18,766 bases of DNA from Candidatus Rifleibacteriota bacterium (GCA_022704885.1 JAKJFO010000069.1:1-18766), one strand, 5' to 3'; shown: positions 6,496 through 14,463, numbered from the stretch's first letter. Numbers and translations: made by a program. The notes: generated by a model not told the origin, from the sequence alone.

Positions 6496-8639
6496 TGATG
6501 CCCAACACGATCTCAACCAGAACCAGAGCCGAAAAATCTCCTCTTATCAAGGTTGAAAGCCGAGGCGAGCAGAGCTTCACCTTTCAGATCAAGGGAAAAG
6601 CCTTTCAGCAGGGGTATCTCTTTCTGAACCCGCAGATGAAAGAATTCTTTCCTTTCACTGAAGATCTCAGCTCGATTACCTTTATCGACGACGATGATGT
6701 CATCCATTCCGCTATTTACCACAAAATGCGCGGCTACATGGTCTGTCTGACCTTTAACGAGTGGTGGACCAAAAAAGGAGTTAACGAAGGCGACAGCGTC
6801 AGCATCGAAGTTGTCGACCAGGCGCGGCGCACTTATCGGCTGAGACTGCTGAACGGCTGTGATGCTGCTCCTGAGGCCAGCAAGGAAACCATCGACATTC
6901 GAATCTCTTCGTTCGTCGATCAGTCGATCAGTTACAGTTCTCATAATCTCGAAGTTCTCAGGCGCATTGTCAAAGGCGAATTCTCGCCATATCGTGAGAC
7001 CAGTCTGGTGCAGCTTGGTGAGGAACTGGCGGCCGGCAGGTCGACAGAAGACGAGTTGTTGTCGCTGAAAACCTGCTTTGGCGTCAATACCTATTTTCAC
7101 CAGATTCAGACGGCAAAAATGGTCATCGAAAAACTCAATGGCCGCGCTCTTCTCGCCGATGAAGTCGGTCTTGGCAAAACCATCGAAGCCGGCCTGGTTC
7201 TCAAGGAATATCTGTTGCGCGGCATGGTCAGAAAAGTTCTCATTCTTACCCCAGCTTCGCTGATCACACAGTGGCAGCAGGAACTCAAGACCAAGTTCGA
7301 TCTTTCCTTCAAGAATCATCTCGAAATCAACGACTGGGACGACAGCGACCTTGTCATCGCCTCGCTCGACACCGCCAAAAGCCAGAAAAACCAGACAACC
7401 GTGCAGCAGATAAAATACGATCTGCTCATCGTCGACGAAGCGCACAAGCTGAAGAACAAGAAGACCAAGAACTGGAAGTTCGTGAACTCGATCAACACCA
7501 AGTATCTGCTCATGCTTACAGCAACCCCGATACAGAACGACATGATCGAGCTGTTCAATCTGATTTCGATTCTCAAACCCGGGCATCTCTCTACAGTTCA
7601 GAAGTTCAAAGACGACTTTCTGGCCGAACGCGACAAACGCCTGCCCAAAAACTCGGTCAAACTCAGACAGATGCTGTCTGAAATCATGATCCGCCATCGC
7701 CGCGCCGATACTCTGATCAAGTTTCCGCAGCGCTTCGTTCATACGCACAGTATCGATCTCAATGCCGACGAAGCCGAACTTTATCGTGAACTGACCGACT
7801 TTATCCGCAAGCGCTATTTCACTCTGCCGACCCACAAGAACCCGCGCGGAATCAACCGGCTTACCCTGATTCTGCTGCAGAAACTCATGGGCAGCTCGAC
7901 GCAGGCGCTGGCAAAAGCGCTTGGCAAAATGATTTCGAGCAATTTCTACAAGGATGACTTCGATCAGAATCTCAAAAAACTCTATGACATGGCGAAGAAC
8001 ATCAAATCTTCGCGCAAGGGCCAGGTTCTGATGGAAATCGTCAGAAGCCTCAATGAAAAAGTGATCATATTTACCCAGTTCCGCGGCACCCAGGACTACA
8101 TTGTTCAGATGCTCAGAGACGAGGGTTACTCTGTCGCCGTTTTCAATGGCCAGATGTCACAGGCTGAAAAAGACAAGTGCATCGAAGATTTCAGAAATGA
8201 AAAGCAGATTCTGGTTTCGACCGAGTCTGGCGGCGAAGGCCGCAACCTGCAGTTCTGTAAAATTCTGGTGAACTTCGACCTGCCCTGGAACCCGATGCGC
8301 ATCGAACAGCGCATAGGTCGTATTCATCGCCTTGGCCAGAATGATGACGTGCATATCATCAATCTCAGCGCGCGCGATACCATCGAATCTTATGTTCTCG
8401 AACTGCTCGATAAGAAGATCAACCTGTTCAGACTGATCATCGGTGAACTCGAAATGATTCTCGGCAATATGCATTCGAAGAGAACCCTCGAACAGATCAT
8501 CATCGATATCGTCACCATGTCTCCCAACCAGGATGCAATGCGCCGCAAATTCAAGACTCTCGGCAACAAGCTTGAAAAAGCTCTGCAGACACACAACGAA
8601 ATCAACAAGGCCCAGGAGGAAATATTCAATGGAGAATAA
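6495..8639 (+). CDS. SNF2/RapA-type DEAH helicase-like ATPase
   Basis: The 714-residue protein is a superfamily 2, Swi2/Snf2-group ATPase that would translocate on double-stranded DNA or remodel protein-DNA complexes in the cytoplasm. All motifs are intact: Walker A DEVGLGKT (222-229), Ia LTPASLITQW (251-260), DEAH (314-317), LTATP (341-345), IV IIFTQF (524-529), V VSTESGGEGRNLQ (574-586) and VI QRIGRIHRLGQ (605-615). A 130-residue N-terminal beta-rich domain (with FNEWWTKKGVNEGDSV) has no clear match. The C terminus (640-714) is helical. It resembles RapA/HepA and Bacillus YqhH more than eukaryotic Snf2. It overlaps LysM upstream by one base and its partner downstream by 11 nt. ATGs at 6495 and 6498 are both possible. 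Confidence 0.93.
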   Translation: MMPNTISTRTRAEKSPLIKVESRGEQSFTFQIKGKAFQQGYLFLNPQMKEFFPFTEDLSSITFIDDDDVIHSAIYHKMRGYMVCLTFNEWWTKKGVNEGDSVSIEVVDQARRTYRLRLLNGCDAAPEASKETIDIRISSFVDQSISYSSHNLEVLRRIVKGEFSPYRETSLVQLGEELAAGRSTEDELLSLKTCFGVNTYFHQIQTAKMVIEKLNGRALLADEVGLGKTIEAGLVLKEYLLRGMVRKVLILTPASLITQWQQELKTKFDLSFKNHLEINDWDDSDLVIASLDTAKSQKNQTTVQQIKYDLLIVDEAHKLKNKKTKNWKFVNSINTKYLLMLTATPIQNDMIELFNLISILKPGHLSTVQKFKDDFLAERDKRLPKNSVKLRQMLSEIMIRHRRADTLIKFPQRFVHTHSIDLNADEAELYRELTDFIRKRYFTLPTHKNPRGINRLTLILLQKLMGSSTQALAKALGKMISSNFYKDDFDQNLKKLYDMAKNIKSSRKGQVLMEIVRSLNEKVIIFTQFRGTQDYIVQMLRDEGYSVAVFNGQMSQAEKDKCIEDFRNEKQILVSTESGGEGRNLQFCKILVNFDLPWNPMRIEQRIGRIHRLGQNDDVHIINLSARDTIESYVLELLDKKINLFRLIIGELEMILGNMHSKRTLEQIIIDIVTMSPNQDAMRRKFKTLGNKLEKALQTHNEINKAQEEIFNGE
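8614..8620 (+). promoter_or_regulatory. Ribosome binding site fixing the start at 8629
   Basis: A near-perfect AGGAGGA sits 8 nt upstream of the ATG at 8629, inside the end of the helicase gene. It rules out the longer frame that opens at 8533, which lies wholly within the helicase coding sequence. Confidence 0.85.
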
Positions 8640-9588
8640 GATCAAGGAACTGGTATTTTCTTTCCTGGAAATGGTTGGCATGAAAGGGCGCGAAGTCGAG
8701 CCGGGAATCTGGGCTGCCCGGGTGCCTGAGAGCGAACAGGCTTTCTTCAATGGTTTCGAAACCTTGCGCTTTACTTACGATCGTGAGGTTGCCGAGCAGC
8801 ATCGCGATCTCGAACTGATCTGCGAAGGCTCTTTCCTGCTGCGCAAAATTATCGAGCGTCTCGCTGAAATTCCCAAGGCCAGTCGTCTTTACTCGGTCAA
8901 CCCGCCTGAAGTAGAACCGGCAGGCCTCGATGGCGGGCTTCGCGTGATTTCTGACAAGGTCTATTATCGTCCGAGGGTTGTATTTAATTTCAAAGTACAG
9001 TATGAATGTGATCAGAGGCGAGAAAAACTCTATTCTCTGGTTGCCGATACCGCTACCGGTGTCGCCAGTGTTGAAGAAGGACTGTATACTATAGATCTGA
9101 AGCAGTTTTCAGAAACTCCGCAGCCTGATATAAAAATAGAGGAATCTGGTGTCGACATTCTGCGTTTGTATCTGGAGTCGTGCAAAAAACTTGAAGAGTC
9201 GCTGAACGAAGAAATCTCGGAACTGCGTGAATGGGGCGATGAGCAATGCAGCGAAAATCTGAAAGTTTTTGAAGCATATCTTGATGAACAGAAGCAGGAA
9301 CTGCTAAAAAAGAAAGAGAACGTCTGTTTCCATCTGTATTTCTTCCAGAAAGAGGAAGAAATCGACCGGCTCATTGACAATCTTGAAGAAGAGCGCAAAA
9401 GAAAGCTGGATGAGCTTCGCGAAAAATTTTCGCTGCGGGTCAATATCAGCCTGATCAATGCTGTCGTTCTCTGTATTCCGACCATCGGGGTGATTGCGCC
9501 CAAAAAGAAGCGCAGTGTCAGCAGAAACATCGGTGCCAGCGCGCTTGGTTCTTCTGCAGGATTGGCGGTCCGGTCAGCCATTCAGTAG
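8629..9588 (+). CDS. Conserved-style partner of the SNF2 helicase, YqhG-like
   Basis: The 319-residue protein has no enzymatic motif I can name. Residues 1-165 form a mixed alpha/beta domain that includes RVVFNFKVQYECDQRREKLY (116-135) and then SLVADTATG. Residues about 180-268 are a long charged coiled coil (LESCKKLEESLNEEISELRE..., EEEIDRLIDNLEEERKRKL). A short hydrophobic patch (272-289) and a basic, Ser/Gly-rich tail follow. The 11-nt overlap with the helicase gene implies joint translation and probably a complex. From memory, the N-terminal block and the pairing recall Bacillus yqhG beside the SNF2 gene yqhH; I could not verify this. The coiled coil and tail extend beyond the length I recall for YqhG. 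Confidence 0.75.
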   Translation: MENKIKELVFSFLEMVGMKGREVEPGIWAARVPESEQAFFNGFETLRFTYDREVAEQHRDLELICEGSFLLRKIIERLAEIPKASRLYSVNPPEVEPAGLDGGLRVISDKVYYRPRVVFNFKVQYECDQRREKLYSLVADTATGVASVEEGLYTIDLKQFSETPQPDIKIEESGVDILRLYLESCKKLEESLNEEISELREWGDEQCSENLKVFEAYLDEQKQELLKKKENVCFHLYFFQKEEEIDRLIDNLEEERKRKLDELREKFSLRVNISLINAVVLCIPTIGVIAPKKKRSVSRNIGASALGSSAGLAVRSAIQ

Positions 9589-9603
9589 CTTTGGAGGGTT
9601 GAC

Positions 9604-9906
9604 ATGTTTTTCAAGCACATAGTTATCGGGTTCATTATTCTGGGCATACTGGGATACATGTTCGGCGATCATGTCTTTTATTTTCAGGGCAACCTGATGA
9701 TGAGATGGCAATACCCGCTGCCGGCCTACGAAGCCTATGAGCGCATCGTCCGTTATTACCCCAACAGTGGCTACGTAACCGAAGCGAGGGTAATGATGAA
9801 AGCTTTGCGAGAGCGAAGCCGCGATCTCAACAAATATATCGAGCAGAAGGAATCAGAGCTCAAGAAGATCCAGGATGAACGCCAGAAAAAGCAGTCATTT
9901 CATTAA
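9604..9906 (+). CDS. Small membrane-anchored protein, TPR-like
   Basis: The 100-residue protein has an N-terminal membrane segment (about 5-23, HIVIGFIILGILGYMFGDHV). A short helical stretch YPLPAYEAYERIVRYYPNSGYVTEARVMM (about 37-65) follows, with the look of a single tetratricopeptide-like unit (YEAYERIVRYYPNS). It ends in a charged coiled coil (70-98). GGAGG lies 6 nt before the ATG. It starts 15 nt after the YqhG-like gene and ends 14 nt before the K+ channel, so it is in the same operon. TPR-like helices after a membrane anchor suggest a scaffold role; function unknown. Confidence 0.75.
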   Translation: MFFKHIVIGFIILGILGYMFGDHVFYFQGNLMMRWQYPLPAYEAYERIVRYYPNSGYVTEARVMMKALRERSRDLNKYIEQKESELKKIQDERQKKQSFH

Positions 9907-9920
9907 CAAGGCGGACTGAG

Positions 9921-10748
9921 TTGCCAGCAGTAAAGCAGAAAGAAAACCTTTCACCTCTTCAGCACCGCCTGCATGAGATTATATTTGAGGCTGAAACTCC
10001 GGCTGGCAGGTTGTTTGACCTTGTACTGATCGTATTCATTCTTGCCAGTGTTGCCAGTGTAATGCTTGAAAGTGTGCAATCGATCCGCCTTGAATATTCA
10101 GCGTTGTTTGACATTCTCGAATGGGCGTTTACGGCAGTATTCACGGTTGAATACATTGCGCGACTTTATTGTGTTTCAAGGCCGTTTGCCTATGCCCGAA
10201 GCTTTTACGGCATTATCGATCTGATGGCGGTTCTTCCAGGTTACCTGGGGTTACTGCTGCCGGGCGCACAATATTTTTCGGTTGTGCGCATTTTCAGAGT
10301 GCTGCGGGTGTTTCGTATTCTCAAGCTTGCACACTATCTCGATGAAGCAGATCTTCTGTTCAATTCACTAATCGCCAGTCGCAAGCGTATTACGGTTTTT
10401 CTGCTGGGTGTTCTCACTCTGATCGTCTTCGTCGGTTCGATAATGTATGTCATCGAAGGCGAAGAGAACGGATTTACCAGCATTCCAGTCAGTATATACT
10501 GGGCCGTGGTCACATTGACTACAGTCGGTTATGGTGACATTTCTCCGAAAACCCCTTTGGGACAGGCATTTTCTGTACTGATAATGATCATGGGTTATGG
10601 TATCATCGCCATTCCAACCGGCATTGTTACCCATGAAATGGCTCGTCAAAGCCGGGTCGTTTCTACCCGGGCCTGCCCGGCCTGTGGCTCAGACGGGCAT
10701 GATGAGACTGCCTCATATTGCAAAAACTGCGGTGCGGCCTTTAACTGA
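9921..10748 (+). CDS. Voltage-gated-type potassium channel with C-terminal zinc ribbon
   Basis: The 275-residue inner-membrane protein has six helices and one pore loop, the Kv plan. S1 is about 31-50, S2 62-83, S3 96-113. S4 (119-137) carries regularly spaced arginines in VVRIFRVLRVFRILK. S5 is 156-178, the pore has TVGYGD (201-206) as K+ selectivity filter, and S6 is 214-240. After S6 the tail ends in a zinc ribbon, C252-x2-C255 ... C267-x2-C270. The start is a TTG with AAGGCGG 9 nt upstream; the next Met lies inside S1, so TTG is preferred. The ribbon in place of the common RCK or coiled-coil tail is unusual. Probably the last gene of the operon from 5392. Confidence 0.92.
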   Translation: MPAVKQKENLSPLQHRLHEIIFEAETPAGRLFDLVLIVFILASVASVMLESVQSIRLEYSALFDILEWAFTAVFTVEYIARLYCVSRPFAYARSFYGIIDLMAVLPGYLGLLLPGAQYFSVVRIFRVLRVFRILKLAHYLDEADLLFNSLIASRKRITVFLLGVLTLIVFVGSIMYVIEGEENGFTSIPVSIYWAVVTLTTVGYGDISPKTPLGQAFSVLIMIMGYGIIAIPTGIVTHEMARQSRVVSTRACPACGSDGHDETASYCKNCGAAFN

Positions 10749-10800
10749 ATTACGGTTGCCTCTCTGCTTTCGCTGTGGTATGTATTATCTACCCCAGCCG

Positions 10801-10810
10801 GAGAGGAAAG
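10801..10810 (+). promoter_or_regulatory. Ribosome binding site for the zinc-ribbon/SUMF1 gene
   Basis: GAGAGGAAAG precedes the ATG at 10814 by about 3-7 nt. The protein from this ATG begins directly with a signal peptide, whereas the longer frame from 10775 would add 13 unlikely residues before it. Confidence 0.6.
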
Positions 10811-10813
10811 AAC

Positions 10814-11989
10814 ATGTCAATCACTTATAAATTCAGTTGCCTGCTGTGTTTATTGCTTTTTTTTGCGGTAAGTCCTGCTTTTGCTCTCAAGCTCTGCCCG
10901 ACCTGCCAGAAGGAATTTGCCGACAGCGTAAATTTCTGCCCGCATGATGGCGCGAAACTCGAGCCGGTTGCTGGAGCGAAGCTCACCACGATCGAGCTGA
11001 AAGATCTGCCGGCTGGAGCTGTTGTCAAAGTTAACGACGTCGTTCAGAGTGGCAGTCGTGTTGAGTTGCAGATTGGCCGCGATTATGTCGTGGATGTCGC
11101 ATCGGAAGGCTTTCAAACCGGTAGAATCAAGGTGCGGCCGGTATCATCCGAGCTTTTTGAACTGTCTCTGCGTCTCGAAAAACTCAGCCCCGAAGCGATA
11201 AGACAGGCCAAAATCGCCGAAATCGCCAACAGCCATGAAAAAGATATGGTCGAGATCAAGGGGGGCATTTACGTTCTCGGCAGTGAGCGTGGCAATTATG
11301 ATGAAAGGCCTCTGCGCAAGGTGCAGTTGCCGACCTACTGGATCGACCGTCACGAAGTAACCTGCGCTCAATATCAGAGGTTTCTCGAAGATGTGCGCAA
11401 ACGCGGGCATCTCTGGTGCCATTCGAGCGAACCGGCTCATAAAGACCACACGCCATATCATACTTACGCCTGGGCGCTCAGATTCAGCTGGGTCGGTGGT
11501 CAGCCTCCGCGCGCCATGGGTGATCATCCTGTCGTACTGGTAGACTGGTATGATGCCTATGCTTACGCAAAATGGGCCGGCAAGAGGTTGCCGACCGAAG
11601 ACGAGTGGGAAGCAGCCGCTCGTGGTGGCGATGGCCGCGAATACCCCTGGGGCAACACTTTTTCGCAGGACCGCTGCAATATCGGCGATCAGCCGCTTGC
11701 TGTCGGCAGCTTTCCTGATGGTGCCTCGCCCTGGGGAGTGTTTGATATGTCCGGCAACGCCGCCGAATGGACTGCAACCGCATATGAACCGCGCCCGGCT
11801 GATTCAAAGCTGTTTACCGGGCGTTATGGTCTGCCCATTATCAGAGGCGGATCATGGGACGACAATTCGAAGACCTGCCGCTCTGCTGCCCGTGATGTGC
11901 GCCGTTCTCCACTTTACCGCAGCACCACCGTCGGGTTTCGCTGCGTTTCTGATCACGAACCCTGGCTGCTCGAGCCCGGCAAAAAGTAA
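10814..11989 (+). CDS. Exported zinc-ribbon, PEGA-like and SUMF1-fold (FGE-sulfatase domain) protein
   Basis: The 391-residue protein has four parts. A Sec signal peptide (1-24, cleavage near SPAFA) comes first, then a zinc-ribbon-like unit C28-x2-C31 ... C42PHD45. Next is a PEGA-like beta domain (about 57-110, LKDLPAGAVVKVNDVVQSG), then a SUMF1/FGE-sulfatase domain (about 144-378). Hallmarks of the last are MVEIKGGIYVLGS, WIDRHEVTCAQYQRF, KRLPTEDEWEAAARG, YPWGNTF, GVFDMSGNAAEWT, IIRGGSWDDN and TVGFRC. The paired active-site cysteines that true formylglycine-generating enzymes have just after RGGS are absent (only C355 nearby), so sulfatase activation is unlikely. A structural or ligand-binding role at the cell surface fits better. 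It follows the K+ channel gene by 65 nt and ends at the bidirectional terminator. Confidence 0.88.
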   Translation: MSITYKFSCLLCLLLFFAVSPAFALKLCPTCQKEFADSVNFCPHDGAKLEPVAGAKLTTIELKDLPAGAVVKVNDVVQSGSRVELQIGRDYVVDVASEGFQTGRIKVRPVSSELFELSLRLEKLSPEAIRQAKIAEIANSHEKDMVEIKGGIYVLGSERGNYDERPLRKVQLPTYWIDRHEVTCAQYQRFLEDVRKRGHLWCHSSEPAHKDHTPYHTYAWALRFSWVGGQPPRAMGDHPVVLVDWYDAYAYAKWAGKRLPTEDEWEAAARGGDGREYPWGNTFSQDRCNIGDQPLAVGSFPDGASPWGVFDMSGNAAEWTATAYEPRPADSKLFTGRYGLPIIRGGSWDDNSKTCRSAARDVRRSPLYRSTTVGFRCVSDHEPWLLEPGKK

Positions 11990-12003
11990 CTGGCAAGAGT
12001 TAA

Positions 12004-12043
12004 TACAAAAAGCCCGCCTGATAATTCAGGCGGGCTTTTTGTA
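12004..12043. terminator. Strong bidirectional intrinsic terminator
   Basis: An 18-bp perfect stem (12004-12021 with 12026-12043) around a TAAT tetraloop. The GC core AGCCCGCCTGA is flanked by AAAAA on one side and TTTTT on the other, so it serves both the plus-strand SUMF1 gene ending at 11989 and the minus-strand ackA ending at 12059. Confidence 0.92.
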
Positions 12044-12058
12044 TGCGCGTTCAGGTCG

Positions 12059-13261
12059 TTATTTCATGCATTCCATGGTGTCCTGGGCAATTACCAGTTC
12101 TTCGTTGGTAGGAATAACCAGAACCTTGACCTTTGAGTCGGGCGTGGTGATGTCGCCTTCGGCGCCGCGCCAGGTCTTTTCATTCTTTTCGAGGTCGAGA
12201 TTGATGCCGAGCCACGACATTTCGCGATGTACTATGCTTCTGACGATCGGGCTGTTTTCACCGACGCCGGCAGTCCAGACCACTGCGTCACAACCGTTGA
12301 GCACGGCCATATAAGCACCTATATACTTTTTGATGCGATGTGAGTAGACGTCGAGGGCGAGATTGGCTCTATCACTCTTTTTCGGCCAGTCCTCTTCGAG
12401 ATCGCGCAGATCGCTCGAAATCTGGCTGATGCCGAGCACACCAGAATGCTTGTTGAGCAGGTTGTCCATTTCTGAGATCGTCAGCTCATACTGCTTCATG
12501 ATATGCAGAATCAGAGCCGGATCGAGGTCGCCGCATCTTGTTCCCATGGCGAGGCCTTCGAGAGGGGTGTGCCCCATCGAGGTGTCGAGCGACTTGCCTT
12601 TATCTATGGCGCAGATCGAGCATCCGTTGCCGAGATGAACGGTGATCAGCTTGAGCTGGTCAAGAGGCTTGCCAAGAAGTTTGGCAGCCCGGGCGGCAAC
12701 GTAACGATGGCTGGTGCCATGAAAGCCGTAGCGTCTGATGCGGTGCTTCTCATAAAACATGTAAGGAATCGCATAGATATAGGCTTCAGGTTTCATCGTC
12801 TGATGGAAAGCGGTGTCGAAAACCGCTACCTGTTTTATTGTCGGCAATATTTCCTCGACTGCTTCGACACCTTTAAGGTTGGGCGGGTTGTGCAGAGGCG
12901 CAAATACTATACAGTCATGAATCGCCTTCTTGACTTCACTGTCGATGAGTACGCTGCTGCTGAACTTGTCGCCACCATGCACAACGCGATGGCCGACGGC
13001 GTCGAGTTCCTTGAGGCTGCTGATGACCGCATCCTCACCAGTCGTGAGAAGTTCGAAAATTTTGGCAATGCCGATCTTGTGATCGAGAACATCGCAATCG
13101 TAAACTTTTTTCTTGCCGTCATCGCCCTTGCGATAATCGATGGTTGAACCGGCCATACCGACACGTTGAACCAGGCCTTTGGCGAGAACCGTGGTTGTCG
13201 TCATGTCGAAGAGCTGATACTTGATTGAAGATGAGCCGCAGTTTAATACCAATACTTTCAT
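12059..13261 (-). CDS. ackA: Acetate kinase
   Basis: The 400-residue cytosolic enzyme interconverts acetyl phosphate plus ADP and acetate plus ATP, normally for ATP production during fermentation. Length and motifs are canonical: VLNCGSSSIKY with N7, HRVVHGG with R92, FDTAFHQTM with D149, the acetate-kinase signature RYGFHGTSHRYVA with H181, GTRCGDLDP with R242, VWTAGVGENSP, and PTNEE with E387. No phosphotransacetylase gene is in the window. It lies 14 nt after the HBD-like gene, with GGGAG 6-7 nt before its ATG, so the two are co-transcribed. Butyrate or propionate kinases are related, but overall AckA is the best call. Confidence 0.97.
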   Translation of the reverse strand: MKVLVLNCGSSSIKYQLFDMTTTTVLAKGLVQRVGMAGSTIDYRKGDDGKKKVYDCDVLDHKIGIAKIFELLTTGEDAVISSLKELDAVGHRVVHGGDKFSSSVLIDSEVKKAIHDCIVFAPLHNPPNLKGVEAVEEILPTIKQVAVFDTAFHQTMKPEAYIYAIPYMFYEKHRIRRYGFHGTSHRYVAARAAKLLGKPLDQLKLITVHLGNGCSICAIDKGKSLDTSMGHTPLEGLAMGTRCGDLDPALILHIMKQYELTISEMDNLLNKHSGVLGISQISSDLRDLEEDWPKKSDRANLALDVYSHRIKKYIGAYMAVLNGCDAVVWTAGVGENSPIVRSIVHREMSWLGINLDLEKNEKTWRGAEGDITTPDSKVKVLVIPTNEELVIAQDTMECMK

Positions 13262-13275
13262 TATGTTTCTCCCTG

Positions 13276-14193
13276 TTACCTGACGCCTGCCTGTGACAGT
13301 TGTTCGACTTTGAGCCCGCTGTTTTCTGCGCGCATGCCATCGTCGCCGTAGCGATAAAAACCACGATTGCTCTTAACGCCTTTGTAGCCGGCTCTTGTCA
13401 TTTTCTTGAGAAGCTTGGCGGGCAGGTAGCTCTGATCGAAGGTTTCTGTATACAGATTTTCGAGATAGAACACCACGGTGTCGATACCGATTTTGTCGGC
13501 GAGGGCCAGCGGGCCGGCATTGAGGCCGAACCCGAGTTTCATCGCTGTGTCAATCTGCTCGCAGGGTGCGATGCCTTCTTCGAGAACCTTGACCGCCTGA
13601 TTGATCATGGGCAGTATGATGCGGGTAGTCACAAATCCGGGGCAGTCATATACGCTGATTACTGTTTTGCGCATCATGTTGGCGAATCTGATTGCCGCTT
13701 GATAGGTTGCATCATCAGTCATGAGCCCACGTGAGATTTCGACGAGCGGAACTTTGACGATCGGGCTCTGAAAGTGCATGGCGATAGTGCGCTGAGGATA
13801 TTTGCATTCGGCGGCGATTTCTGTGATCGAAATTGTCGCAGAATTCGATGCCAGTATGGCTTCTGGTTTACACAGAGCATCGAGCTCTTTGAAAAGCTGG
13901 CGTTTGACTTCAAGGGTTTCCTTGAGAGTTTCGATGACCAGCCAGCCTTTAGCGGCTTCGCCGATCTGGGTAGAACCTTTGATTCGGCTCATGATTGCAC
14001 GTTTTTCACTCGATGTGAGTCCCCAGCGTGCAATTTCGGCGTCAAGGGATGCTTCGACCCGGGCAATGCCTTTTTTGAGTTTCTCTTCAGAGTGATCGAC
14101 CAGAATGACTTCGCATCCGGCGGTTGCTACTGCCTGAACGAGTTCCTGCCCGAGGGTGGCGGCTCCGTACACTACGACAATTTTTTGGCTCAT
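13276..14193 (-). CDS. Divergent 3-hydroxyacyl-CoA dehydrogenase (HBD) family protein
   Basis: The 305-residue protein has the two-domain layout of NAD-dependent 3-hydroxybutyryl-CoA dehydrogenases: an N-terminal Rossmann fold (1-185) and an all-helical dimerisation domain (186-290, LGFGLNAGPLALADKIGID, TRAGYKGVKSNRGFY). The catalytic His/Glu pair is kept: H140 (AMHFQSP) and E152 (LVEIS). At spacings that match the human enzyme exactly, the conserved Ser is Ala119 and the conserved Asn of PGFxxNR is Thr190. The nucleotide loop reads GAATLG rather than GxGxMG, and HFFNP is HFQSP. It may have another substrate, low activity or a non-catalytic role. GCGGGAG precedes the ATG by 7 nt. It is first in an operon with ackA, under the promoter at 14251-14279. 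Confidence 0.88.
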   Translation of the reverse strand: MSQKIVVVYGAATLGQELVQAVATAGCEVILVDHSEEKLKKGIARVEASLDAEIARWGLTSSEKRAIMSRIKGSTQIGEAAKGWLVIETLKETLEVKRQLFKELDALCKPEAILASNSATISITEIAAECKYPQRTIAMHFQSPIVKVPLVEISRGLMTDDATYQAAIRFANMMRKTVISVYDCPGFVTTRIILPMINQAVKVLEEGIAPCEQIDTAMKLGFGLNAGPLALADKIGIDTVVFYLENLYTETFDQSYLPAKLLKKMTRAGYKGVKSNRGFYRYGDDGMRAENSGLKVEQLSQAGVR

Positions 14194-14250
14194 TTATTTT
14201 CTCCCGCAATTTTCTGGGTTATGTACCAATCATTCATTCTGAAACATGCC

Positions 14251-14279
14251 AGAATAGCAATGAAGGGGTACCCTGTCAA
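14251..14279 (-). promoter_or_regulatory. Sigma-70 promoter of the HBD-ackA operon
   Basis: On the minus strand a perfect TTGACA (14274-14279) is followed after exactly 17 nt by TATTCT (14251-14256), with TGC in front of it (extended -10). Transcription would start near 14244, leaving a leader of about 50 nt before the ATG at 14193. A GGTACC palindrome lies in the spacer. Confidence 0.75.
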
Positions 14280-14329
14280 GTTCTTAAAATAACCAGAGCA
14301 GGGCAATTGCACTATAGTTGGTTAAGCTA

Positions 14330-14432
14330 TGGATACTGGGACTGCTTTTCGTGCAGGATGACAAAAAGAAGAGATTCCCCGATATCGCAATTTAATGTTG
14401 ATACTGGTTTTACAACGAACCGGGGATTGCTG
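14330..14432. repeat. Intergenic REP-like element, copy 2 (degenerate)
   Basis: TGGATACTG (14330-14338), a weak hairpin CTGC/GCAG (14342-14345, 14353-14356), ATGACAA (14358-14364) and CCGGGGATTGCTG (14420-14432) repeat the order seen at 4610-4665. The last block is an exact 13-base match. About 52 extra bases separate the last two blocks compared with copy 1. Confidence 0.4.
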
Positions 14433-14463
14433 AAAACTGAAAAGATTTCTGAACTTCTGCCAT

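Noticed and set aside
6513..7835. Long minus-strand open frame of 440 codons opposite the helicase gene
   Set aside because: It lies wholly antisense to a protein with all SNF2 motifs, has no recognisable domain and looks like a codon-bias shadow.
6495..9588. Possible anti-phage defence system (SNF2 helicase with partner, as in DISARM-like loci)
   Set aside because: No methyltransferase, nuclease, phospholipase D or DUF1998-type gene is nearby, and the neighbours are housekeeping or envelope genes.
10814..11989. Formylglycine-generating enzyme
   Set aside because: The catalytic cysteine pair expected after RGGS is absent and no sulfatase gene is in the window.
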